64,000 nt of DNA from Alphaproteobacteria bacterium RIFCSPHIGHO2_01_FULL_41_14 (GTDB lineage Bacteria; Pseudomonadota; Alphaproteobacteria; UBA7879; UBA5542): NCBI GenBank assembly GCA_001767855.1, contig MEMF01000002.1:557493-621492 (forward strand). Direction: 5' to 3'. Positions 7,429-14,777 of the stretch are shown piece by piece; position 1 is the stretch's first letter; the number at the start of each line of letters is the position of its first letter. The position numbers and the translations under genes are program-made. The notes beneath the pieces were generated by a model. That model did not search any database, was not told the origin of the DNA, and was given only the letters and a program-made list of their open reading frames with translations.

Positions 7429-8890
7429 TCATTTCTCGTTTTTCCCAGAAGTTCTTTTATTTTCCCTAGCGCTTTATCTTTTGTTCACCAATTTGCGTCG
7501 CGCTGCGCTGGTGACAGATAAGGGAACTTTCTTAGCTCCCTTTATATCAAGGGGTGGTTATTACGCCTTTTTGCTGATGGGCATCCTATCTTTAGGCTTT
7601 TTGTGGAGGTATTCCACAAATTCTGAGCCCCTTATCTTTGGGGTTTTTTCATCTGACAAATTGGCGGTAGGGTCGAAGCTCATTGTTTTTATGTTGGGAG
7701 TTCCCTGGCTGGGGCTAGGGGCAAAAGGGATCCGCCGTTCTTTTCAGCGAGAGAATATGAGGTCTTTTGAGTACCCCTCGCTCTTATTATTTTCCATGCT
7801 GGGTTCCTTCTTGCTTGTATCCTCTTCTCATTTAGGGGGTATTTTTGTGGCGCTCAGCTTACAAATAGTGCCTGTTCTGGTGGCAACAAGTCTCTATGAG
7901 GACAAGACCGCTTCTGTTATGTGGGGGACAAAATACTTTATTTTAGATGGAATTTGTTTATCTTTTTTTGTGTTTGGAGCAGCCCTATTTTATGGAGCAG
8001 TAGGAGATTTAAACCTCAAAAGTATTGCTCTCTTTTGTCAAACTGCGGTTCAAGAAGGGGGGGATGATTTAAGGATCGTTATTGCGTTTTTCATGATCTT
8101 TGTTGTTTTTTTGCTCCGCTTAGCCGCCTTTCCTTTTCATTTATGGATCAAAGGGTTTTATGAGGCCTCTTCTAATTTAGTAGTTCCTTTTATGATCACT
8201 ATTTATTTTTCCGTCTTCATTGTATTGGTGAGACTTTTGTTTGAAGGGTTTTCTGGTTTGATTGACATGTGGAAACCCGTTTTGTTTTGTGTTGGCCTTT
8301 GTTCTTGCCTCTGGGGAGCCATTGGGGCTTTGTTCCAGACCAACATTCGCAGCTTTTTTTCTTATAACTACATGTTTCACCTAGGGATGGTGTTGTTGGG
8401 TCTTGCTTCCGGGATAGTGGAAGGACTCCAAGCCTCTCTTTTATATTGGGTTGTCTATACGTTGAGTGCCAGTGTCTTCTTCTTTTTTTGGTCTAATTTA
8501 AGCGTGAACGACCAGATGTTGGACACCATTGATCAGGCCAAAGGATTGGGGGTCAAGCACCCGGCCTTTACGCTTTTGATATCTTTAACACTCCTCTCTT
8601 TGGCTAGTGTTCCTCCTTTGGCTGGGTTTTGGTGTAAACTTTACGTGTTGAAAAGTCTGATCCCAAGTGGATGGATTTACGTGAGTGCTTTGTTGTTTTT
8701 GACGATCATTGCTTCTTTCCAATATTTTCATATTATTCGAGCCATCTATTTTTCGGATCAAGGAACAGACATTCGTATAACGTACGAGTGGCGAACAATT
8801 TGGACCATCGCTCCTCTCATCCTTGTTGGGTTTTTTCTGTTTCAGGACGGGGCACTAAACTTTATAAAAGAAATTGTTAAAGGAATATAA
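7418..8890 (+). CDS. nuoN: NADH-quinone oxidoreductase subunit N, divergent
   Basis: Third antiporter-like subunit of complex I; 490 residues, multi-helix membrane protein. ATG 7418 overlaps the nuoM stop. The family signature near the C-terminus (VPPLAGFWCKLYVLKS) and the QTNIRSFFSYNYMFHLG helix make the assignment safe. The helix-5 glutamate that is essential in NuoN (E133 in E. coli, L-E-L-Q) is Ser (S147 in L-S-L-Q), and the helix-7 lysine (FKLAAVPFH) is Arg (R234). K172 in the KYF motif is kept. It abuts birA directly (stop 8890, ATG 8891), an arrangement conserved in alphaproteobacteria, so this is the ancestral nuo locus and not an imported copy. Confidence 0.88.
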   Translation: MTLNHFSFFPEVLLFSLALYLLFTNLRRAALVTDKGTFLAPFISRGGYYAFLLMGILSLGFLWRYSTNSEPLIFGVFSSDKLAVGSKLIVFMLGVPWLGLGAKGIRRSFQRENMRSFEYPSLLLFSMLGSFLLVSSSHLGGIFVALSLQIVPVLVATSLYEDKTASVMWGTKYFILDGICLSFFVFGAALFYGAVGDLNLKSIALFCQTAVQEGGDDLRIVIAFFMIFVVFLLRLAAFPFHLWIKGFYEASSNLVVPFMITIYFSVFIVLVRLLFEGFSGLIDMWKPVLFCVGLCSCLWGAIGALFQTNIRSFFSYNYMFHLGMVLLGLASGIVEGLQASLLYWVVYTLSASVFFFFWSNLSVNDQMLDTIDQAKGLGVKHPAFTLLISLTLLSLASVPPLAGFWCKLYVLKSLIPSGWIYVSALLFLTIIASFQYFHIIRAIYFSDQGTDIRITYEWRTIWTIAPLILVGFFLFQDGALNFIKEIVKGI

Positions 8891-9625
8891 ATGACTCTTT
8901 CGTGTTCAATTGAAGTACACGACCGCTGTTCCAGCACTATGGATCTAGCGAAAATCTGGGTTCAAAAAAACGGAGAAACGGGGCAGCCCCACTTTATTCA
9001 GTCTTATACACAAGATGCTGGCCGAGGAAAAAGAGAGCGGGTGTGGGTTTCTGAAAGAGGGAATTTTTTTGGAACGTTCGTTCTGCCTTTCCCTTTTGGA
9101 ATGGAAAAAAGAGGAGATATATCGTTTTTGACTGCTGTGGCTATAGGGGATGTACTCAAAACAATTCATCCTTCTTTGAATTTCCAGTTTAAATGGCCAA
9201 ATGACATTCTGATTTCAAAGAAAAAGGTAGGGGGTGTTTTGTTGGAATATTTAGAAGGAGAAAATGATCGTTCTTTTTTAAGCATCGGTATTGGTCTTAA
9301 TTTTATCTCTCATCCTGATCACATTCCCTCCACTTGCTTGATGGATTATATGGATACTGTCCCCAGTCTGGAGTATTTTAGAAACTTGCTTATAGAAAAA
9401 ATGTTTCATTATTATGAATCATGGGTTACACATGGATTTTTAGCCATCAGGACTTTGTGGCTGAAGCGAGCCATAGATCTTAACGAGTTTATTCAATTCT
9501 CCATTGGAAATGAAACAATCCGGGGAATATTTAAAACAATCAATGATAATGGTGGACTGATATTAGTTTGCCAAGATGGGATTGAAAAGACCTTCTATAC
9601 AGGTGAAGTTTTTTTTGATTCTTAA
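8891..9625 (+). CDS. birA: Biotin--[acetyl-CoA-carboxylase] ligase
   Basis: Attaches biotin to the carrier protein of acetyl-CoA carboxylase. The 244 residues cover only the catalytic and C-terminal domains: STMDLAK near residue 16, the ligase loop AGRGKRERVWVS around 52 (GRGRRGR-type), KWPNDI near 103 and the KVGGVLLE motif near 112. There is no N-terminal helix-turn-helix, so this is a monofunctional ligase and not the E. coli-type repressor. Start ATG directly follows the nuoN stop, indicating translational coupling. rnj begins 22 bases downstream of the birA stop. Confidence 0.9.
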   Translation: MTLSCSIEVHDRCSSTMDLAKIWVQKNGETGQPHFIQSYTQDAGRGKRERVWVSERGNFFGTFVLPFPFGMEKRGDISFLTAVAIGDVLKTIHPSLNFQFKWPNDILISKKKVGGVLLEYLEGENDRSFLSIGIGLNFISHPDHIPSTCLMDYMDTVPSLEYFRNLLIEKMFHYYESWVTHGFLAIRTLWLKRAIDLNEFIQFSIGNETIRGIFKTINDNGGLILVCQDGIEKTFYTGEVFFDS

Positions 9626-9647
9626 AAATAAAGGAGCACTTTTAAAG

Positions 9648-11288
9648 ATGTCAAAGAATAATGTAATGCGATTCCTCCCCTTGGGAGGATCGGGGGAAAT
9701 TGGCATGAATTTAAATCTATACGAATTTAACAACCAATGGTTGATGGTTGATCTGGGAATTACTTTTAATGATCGATTAGGGATCGAAGTGTTGATGCCC
9801 AATCCCCAATACATTGTGGAAAAAAAGGATCAACTGTGTGGGCTATTGTTGACTCATGGACATGAGGATCATATTGGAGCCATTCCTTATTTATGGGAAA
9901 AATTCAAGTGTCCTATGTATGCCACCCCTTTTACGGCAGAAATGATTCGTCACAAAATGAATGACCATCAAATAGATATAGAGGGATACCTTCATGAGAT
10001 TCCCTTAGAGGGAACCACAAAAATAGGCCCTTTTGACATTCGAATGATAACCTTAACTCACTCTGTACCCGAACCCAATGGCGTCTTAATAAAGACGGAA
10101 GCTGCGACTGTTTTTCATACAGGAGACTGGAAGATTGACCATAAACCTTTGGTGGGAAAACCCATCGAGGAAGACCAGCTAGAAAAAATAGGTGATGAGG
10201 GTGTGGATGTCTTGGTCTGCGATTCCACCAATGTCTTTTGTGAAGGAGATTCAGGCTCGGAAGACGATGTACGGCAAAATCTGATAGAAATGATTGGAAC
10301 TTACAAAGAAGAGGCTATATTCGTCAGTTGTTTTGCATCTAACTTGGCGCGGTTGGAAACAATTGCGCTTGCGGCTCAACGTCATGGTCGCCAGGTTGTC
10401 ATTGTAGGGCGGGGATTTAATAAGATTAATGAAATTGCTCGGAAGTTAGGATATCTAAATAATACGCCACCATTTGTGTTAATGAATAAAGCCAAAGACA
10501 TGTCCCGAAAGAAGATTTTGTATCTGTGTTCGGGAAGCCAAGGAGAGATACGGGCGGCATTAAACCGCATTGCCTCCGATATGCATTCGGATATTAAAAT
10601 GACTCAAGGGGATGTGGTTATCTTTTCCTCCCGAGTCATCCCGGGAAATGAAAAATCTATCATTGCTTTGAAAAATAAAATCACCAAGTTGGGTGTAAAG
10701 GTCGTGCATGGGCGCAATGAAGAAATCCACGTGTCTGGTCATCCCAGTCGTAATGATTTGACTCAGATGTACAAATGGATTCGTCCGAAAACTCTTATTC
10801 CTGTGCATGGAGAGTTGGTGCACATGGTGGAGCAGGGGCGTTTGGCTAAGAAGAACGGTGTTCCCAATGTGGTGATCCCAGAAAATGGAACATTGATTGA
10901 GATGACACACACGGGTGCGGAGATTGTGGCAGAAGTGCCCAATGGCCGATTGGCATTAGATGGAAATCGTGTACTTTCTTTAACGCATAGCTCATTTAAA
11001 GAGCGTCATCGTCTGAGTACAGATGGAGTGGCGTCTGTGGTTGTGACGTTTGATGAAGAGAACAGACTCATGGGGACACCTCTCTTGACTTTTAACGGGA
11101 TTAGTGTGGATGGCGATTTAAAAGCGGCTTCAGTAGATGATATAATTTATGCGCTAGAAACGTTAACTGTTCCTGAAAGGAACAAGGATGATTTGGTGCA
11201 TGAGAAAATCCGACTTGCCATTCAACGGAAAGTCCAGAATGAAATGGATAAAAAACCGGTGGTGCTTGCCCATATAATTCGGTATTAG
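9648..11288 (+). CDS. rnj: Ribonuclease J
   Basis: Metallo-beta-lactamase-fold nuclease with 5' exonuclease and endonuclease activity, acting in RNA maturation and decay. The 546 residues carry the zinc motif LTHGHEDHIGA near residue 67, the later HTGDWKID and CDSTNVF segments, and the beta-CASP motifs (SSRVIPGNEKS; HVSGHPSRND; PVHGE). ATG 9648 was chosen over an upstream GTG at 9576, which lies inside birA, because AAAGGAG at 9630-9636 precedes it and the protein then starts at the usual place. The birA-rnj order is typical for alphaproteobacteria. Confidence 0.93.
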   Translation: MSKNNVMRFLPLGGSGEIGMNLNLYEFNNQWLMVDLGITFNDRLGIEVLMPNPQYIVEKKDQLCGLLLTHGHEDHIGAIPYLWEKFKCPMYATPFTAEMIRHKMNDHQIDIEGYLHEIPLEGTTKIGPFDIRMITLTHSVPEPNGVLIKTEAATVFHTGDWKIDHKPLVGKPIEEDQLEKIGDEGVDVLVCDSTNVFCEGDSGSEDDVRQNLIEMIGTYKEEAIFVSCFASNLARLETIALAAQRHGRQVVIVGRGFNKINEIARKLGYLNNTPPFVLMNKAKDMSRKKILYLCSGSQGEIRAALNRIASDMHSDIKMTQGDVVIFSSRVIPGNEKSIIALKNKITKLGVKVVHGRNEEIHVSGHPSRNDLTQMYKWIRPKTLIPVHGELVHMVEQGRLAKKNGVPNVVIPENGTLIEMTHTGAEIVAEVPNGRLALDGNRVLSLTHSSFKERHRLSTDGVASVVVTFDEENRLMGTPLLTFNGISVDGDLKAASVDDIIYALETLTVPERNKDDLVHEKIRLAIQRKVQNEMDKKPVVLAHIIRY

Positions 11289-11353
11289 AGGTCATATTCC
11301 TTGATCTTTCTCCGTATAGGTGGTATCACCAAAAGATAAGAATTTATAACCGT

Positions 11354-11440
11354 GCGGTCGTGGCGGAATTGGTAGACGCGCAGCGTTGAGGTCGCTGTGG
11401 TGGTAACACTGTGGAAGTTCGAGTCTTCTCGACCGCACCA
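11354..11440 (+). tRNA. tRNA-Leu (GAG)
   Basis: Cloverleaf of 87 bases including encoded CCA. The acceptor GCGGTCG pairs with CGACCGC. The anticodon loop TTGAGGT gives anticodon GAG, a long variable arm (GTGGTGGTAACACTGTG) is present as expected for leucine, and the T arm has GTTCGAG. It lies between rnj and mgtE; any long reading frame starting inside it is an artefact. Confidence 0.97.
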
Positions 11441-11479
11441 AAATGCAGGGAAATTAATCGTTTACACGCTGGAAAATTG

Positions 11480-12859
11480 ATGGAAAATCTTCACGATGCC
11501 ATGGAAGTGACCGAAGCTGTCTTGAACGGAGTTTCTCCTGAACTTACCGAGGCGGTGCAGGCTGCCTTGCGGGCGCGAAGCAAGAAAAAACTCAAACTTT
11601 TGGTTAAAGATCTAGATCCTGCAGATCTAAGTAATATTATCCAAGACCTCTCTCCTCAAGAACGGGAAGATTTTTTTCGTCTTATAGAATCTCATTTTAA
11701 CTTTGATGTCATCCTAGAATTGTCAGATCATATCCGACAGGAAGTGATTAAGTTGATTGGGATTCAACAGCTGGCAAAAAGATTACCAGAACTAGAAAGT
11801 GACGACGCCTTTTCTTTGATCGATGAGCTGAGCCCTGAACAACAAGAGGAAATTTTAGCCACCATTCCGGCGGCAGCGCGGGCAAGTTACGAAAAAGTAT
11901 CCTCTTACCCAGAGCATTCAGCCGCACGGCTCATGCAGCAGGAGTTGGTGGCTGTTCCTTCTTTCTGGAAGGTAGGGGATGCCATGAAGCACATTCAAAC
12001 CTCCTCGTCAATCCCAGACGATTTCTATGAAATTTATGTGGTGAACCCAAAGCATAAAGTCTTGGGAAGTGTGCAGCTGAGCAAAATTCTGAGATACCCT
12101 ACTTCCACGTCTCTGAAAGGGATTATGGAGCAGGAAGTGAAAACGATTCCAGCCATCATGGATCAAGAGGAAGTGGCGTATGTCTTCCGAAAATATCACC
12201 TCGTCTCAGCCCCTGTGGAAGATGATTCAGGCCGTATTATTGGCATGATCACCAGTGATGACGTGGTGGACGTTATCGAGGAAGAAGCTGAAAAAGATAT
12301 TTTACAATTGGCGGGTGTGAGTGAGACAGACTTTACCGCTCCGTTTTTGGTGACGTCAAGCCGTCGTATCGGATGGCTTGCGGTGAGTCTCGTTAATGCG
12401 CTTTTGGCAGCAGGGGTGATCGAGCATTATAAAACCACCATCGAAAGCAAGGGATCTTTAGCAGCGCTCATGACCATTATTGCGGCCATGGGAAGTGCAT
12501 CTGGAACTCAAGTTGTGGCGGTGACCGTTCGGGCCTTTGCGGCACGTGTTTTCAATACGGTAAACCCTTGGAAAACCATGTGGAAAGAAACAGCGATTGG
12601 GGTTGCGAATTCCGTTTTTTTCTCTATCATCCTGTCTTTAATTGTCCTCTTTTGGTTCGGGGATATTAAAATGGCCCTTATTCTCCCTGCCGCGCTTATT
12701 TTTAATATGTGTTGGGCCTCTGCGGGTGGCGTCTTGTTCCCTATTTTGATTTCCAGAATGGGCCTTGATCCAGCGGTGAGCGCAGGGCCTTTATTAGGAG
12801 CCACGTCTGATGTGTTGGCTTTTGCCTCATTCTTGGGGCTCGCCACTTTGTTTTTATAA
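11480..12859 (+). CDS. mgtE: Magnesium transporter MgtE
   Basis: Mg2+ channel gated by its own cytoplasmic domains. The 459 residues contain the N-terminal helical superhelix (residues about 20-130, with the LSPEQQEEIL repeat), two CBS domains (about 140-260, ending in GMITSDDVVDVIEEE) and a C-terminal membrane part of five helices starting at RRIGWLAVS. The pore signature reads MGSASGTQ and the family motif ASAGGVLFPIL is present. I start at ATG 11480; an in-frame GTG at 11411 lies inside tRNA-Leu and cannot be right. ATG 11501 is also possible. No M-box riboswitch is visible in the short space after the tRNA. Confidence 0.9.
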   Translation: MENLHDAMEVTEAVLNGVSPELTEAVQAALRARSKKKLKLLVKDLDPADLSNIIQDLSPQEREDFFRLIESHFNFDVILELSDHIRQEVIKLIGIQQLAKRLPELESDDAFSLIDELSPEQQEEILATIPAAARASYEKVSSYPEHSAARLMQQELVAVPSFWKVGDAMKHIQTSSSIPDDFYEIYVVNPKHKVLGSVQLSKILRYPTSTSLKGIMEQEVKTIPAIMDQEEVAYVFRKYHLVSAPVEDDSGRIIGMITSDDVVDVIEEEAEKDILQLAGVSETDFTAPFLVTSSRRIGWLAVSLVNALLAAGVIEHYKTTIESKGSLAALMTIIAAMGSASGTQVVAVTVRAFAARVFNTVNPWKTMWKETAIGVANSVFFSIILSLIVLFWFGDIKMALILPAALIFNMCWASAGGVLFPILISRMGLDPAVSAGPLLGATSDVLAFASFLGLATLFL

Positions 12860-12868
12860 GAGGGTCTT

Positions 12869-14062
12869 ATGAACAAGAAGTCCATTGTTATTGTGGGAGC
12901 GGTGAGAACCCCCACAGGCGTGTTTAACGGCCAGCTCTCCCGGCTTTCAGCGCCTGAGCTGGGGGCGGTGGCCATCAGAGGCCTGTTGGGGATGACGAAA
13001 GCGGATCCTGCATGCGTTAACGGCGTGGCAATGGGATGTGTGTTGTCTGCGGGGGTAGGGCAGGCACCGGCGCGCCAAGCGGCTATAAAGGCAGGTCTTC
13101 CTGTGTCCGTTCCGGCCACAACTATCAATAAAGTGTGTGGCTCTGGCATGGAGACCATTTTGATTGGATCTCTCTGTTTAGAGACAGAAGCCCTAGACGT
13201 TGTGGTTGCGGGGGGGATGGAGAGCATGAGTAACGCGCCGCTCTTGTTGCGTCGGGCGAAAAAAGGCCAGCCTGCTGAAACAGAACCTTTTGCGGATCAT
13301 CTATTTTTGGATGGGCTCGAAGATGCTTACCAAAAGAAGACCCCCATGGGAATCTTTGCCGAAGCCACGGCGGCCAAATATGGGTTTTCGCGGGAAGATC
13401 AAGACCGTTTTGCCATTAGGTCTCTGGAACGTGCGCAAGAAGCCTCTAAAAACGGAGCTTTTGACCGGGAGATCGTTCCTCTGACAGTGCAAACGCCAAA
13501 TGGGATTTCTGAGCTTCAGACAGATGAAAACCTCGGGCGGGCGACGGTGGAAAAAATCCTTCATTTGAAACCGGTGTTTCAAGAAAAGGGAACCATTACG
13601 GCAGCCTCAGCCAGCGGCATTGCCGATGGAGCAGCGGCTATATTGATGATGCGAGCGGAAACCGCCAATCATTTGGGGCTTGGGGTGCGGGCGCGTATTG
13701 TGGCGGGTGCTAGCCATAGTCAAGAACCCAAATGGTTTACGCTCGCCCCCCTTGAAGCCATTCGTAAGACCTTAAAGAGCGCTAATTGGACGGTTGATGA
13801 GGTTGATTTGTTCGAGATTAATGAAGCTTTTGCGGTGGTGCCCATGGCGGCAGCTAAAGAGCTTTCTATCCCTCTGGAAAAAATAAATATCCATGGAGGC
13901 GCGTGTGCTATTGGTCATCCCATCGGGGCTTCTGGCGCCCGGATCGTTGTGACGCTGTTGAATGCTCTCGAGCGGACTGGTAAGAAAAAAGGAATTGCCG
14001 CCATTTGTATTGGTGGGGGCGAGGCGTTGGCGATTGCGGTGGAGGCTGCTATATCCTCGTGA
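12869..14062 (+). CDS. Acetyl-CoA C-acetyltransferase (thiolase)
   Basis: Condenses two acetyl-CoA to acetoacetyl-CoA or runs in reverse. The 397-residue protein has all catalytic motifs: the nucleophile cysteine in NKVCGSGMETI near residue 90, NEAFAV near 317, the catalytic histidine in GGACAIGHPIGASGAR near 350, and the second cysteine in CIGGGEALA near 380. Length is exactly typical of AtoB/PhaA enzymes. It begins 9 bases after mgtE. No phaB or phaC partner is nearby, so the biological direction (ketone body use, polyhydroxybutyrate or mevalonate) cannot be fixed from context. Confidence 0.93.
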   Translation: MNKKSIVIVGAVRTPTGVFNGQLSRLSAPELGAVAIRGLLGMTKADPACVNGVAMGCVLSAGVGQAPARQAAIKAGLPVSVPATTINKVCGSGMETILIGSLCLETEALDVVVAGGMESMSNAPLLLRRAKKGQPAETEPFADHLFLDGLEDAYQKKTPMGIFAEATAAKYGFSREDQDRFAIRSLERAQEASKNGAFDREIVPLTVQTPNGISELQTDENLGRATVEKILHLKPVFQEKGTITAASASGIADGAAAILMMRAETANHLGLGVRARIVAGASHSQEPKWFTLAPLEAIRKTLKSANWTVDEVDLFEINEAFAVVPMAAAKELSIPLEKINIHGGACAIGHPIGASGARIVVTLLNALERTGKKKGIAAICIGGGEALAIAVEAAISS

Positions 14063-14147
14063 AAGCACTTCGTTATTTTTTAATTTTATACGCGCCTTAA
14101 TCCTTATATAAACAAGAGTCAGGGCAAAATTATAAAAGTAATTTCAC

Positions 14148-14291
14148 TTAATGATCTGACAACAGTGATTTAATTTCCTCTGTATTTTCATTCTCTTTAA
14201 TCCAAAAATAATTTAAAATCTGTGAAATTTCAGCGACAATATAGGGATTTTCTATTTTACTTAGATCATCCAGCTTTGCAGTAAAACTCAT
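14148..14291 (-). CDS. Small ORF of 47 residues overlapping the secreted protein upstream
   Basis: Begins MSFTAKLDDLSK and ends with LLSDH; acidic, helical in character, no cysteine. ATG 14291 is preceded at 4 bases by GAGGAG. It overlaps the end of the preceding secreted ORF by 26 bases in another frame, so it is either a translationally coupled small protein or the true C-terminus of that protein displaced by a frameshift. I do not recognise the family. It is too short for routine gene finders. Confidence 0.45.
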   Translation of the reverse strand: MSFTAKLDDLSKIENPYIVAEISQILNYFWIKENENTEEIKSLLSDH

Positions 14292-14466
14292 ATACTCCTC
14301 TGGCTTTTAAACGCCGGACCATGTTGGCATGATTTTCGCCCGTAGGAGCTCTCAGGGGGCGGCTTTCCAGATCTTCTCTGGGTTCAGAATCTGGAGCAGA
14401 TTGAAGGGTAAAGCAGGACAAGAAGCCTATCAGAGTGGCAAAAAGAAAGGGGGTTAAAAACTTCAT
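14266..14466 (-). CDS. Small exported protein of unknown function (66 residues)
   Basis: The N-terminus has a Sec signal peptide: Lys, then a hydrophobic stretch of about 17 residues, with probable cleavage after TLQSA near residue 23. The mature part is short and charged (PDSEPREDLESRPLRAP...). ATG 14466 is preceded by AAGGAG at 8 bases and is preferred over an in-frame start nine codons upstream. The frame ends at 14266, but a second open frame continues helical, acidic sequence from the same point (14148-14291), so the gene may be frameshifted. No homologue is recognised. Confidence 0.6.
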   Translation of the reverse strand: MKFLTPFLFATLIGFLSCFTLQSAPDSEPREDLESRPLRAPTGENHANMVRRLKARGVYEFYCKAG

Positions 14467-14628
14467 GATTATTCTCCTTAAAATTATCACCATCTACACA
14501 ACTACTACAATACTCTGATATGGATCAAATTGAAAATATGAAAAATTTAAACAATCGTATATCTATAACCTGTGTCATGGGAGGAGATCAGGGGGTTTAC
14601 ACAAAAACCAGAGGTCTATTTTCCGGCT

Positions 14629-14656
14629 TTTTTGTTTTTTTTAAACATGGTATAAC
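14629..14656 (+). promoter_or_regulatory. Candidate promoter of the 4.5S RNA gene
   Basis: TATAAC at 14651-14656 sits about 6-10 bases before the first base of the SRP RNA, a good -10 position. The -35 is poor (TTTTTG at 14629-14634, 16-base spacer), inside a T-rich tract. Confidence 0.35.
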
Positions 14657-14661
14657 TCTAG

Positions 14662-14757
14662 TGGGCTGGCCATGGACAGGTTGATTTGTGAACCCGGTCA
14701 GATTCGGAAGAAAGCAGCCGCAGCAGATTTCATCTGGGTCGTGGTCCAGCCTTTTTT
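14662..14757 (+). ncRNA. ffs: Signal recognition particle 4.5S RNA
   Basis: The conserved SRP domain IV is plain: GGTCAGATTCGGAAGAAAGC then AGCCGCAGCAGAT, matching the universal GGUCAGGUCCGGAAGGAAGCAGCC core that binds Ffh. The ends pair as GGCTGG (14664-14669) with CCAGCC (14746-14751), followed by six T, which should terminate transcription. About 92 bases plus the T run. The position just upstream of dnaX is the usual alphaproteobacterial location. Confidence 0.9.
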
Positions 14758-14777
14758 ATAATCATTGTCGGGGATTC

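Noticed and set aside
11411..11479. Longer mgtE reading frame starting inside tRNA-Leu
   Set aside because: The codons overlap the tRNA T arm and acceptor; not a plausible start.
14688..14777. Longer dnaX reading frame starting at GTG 14688
   Set aside because: It would translate the 4.5S RNA gene; the ATG at 14778 gives the normal DnaX N-terminus.
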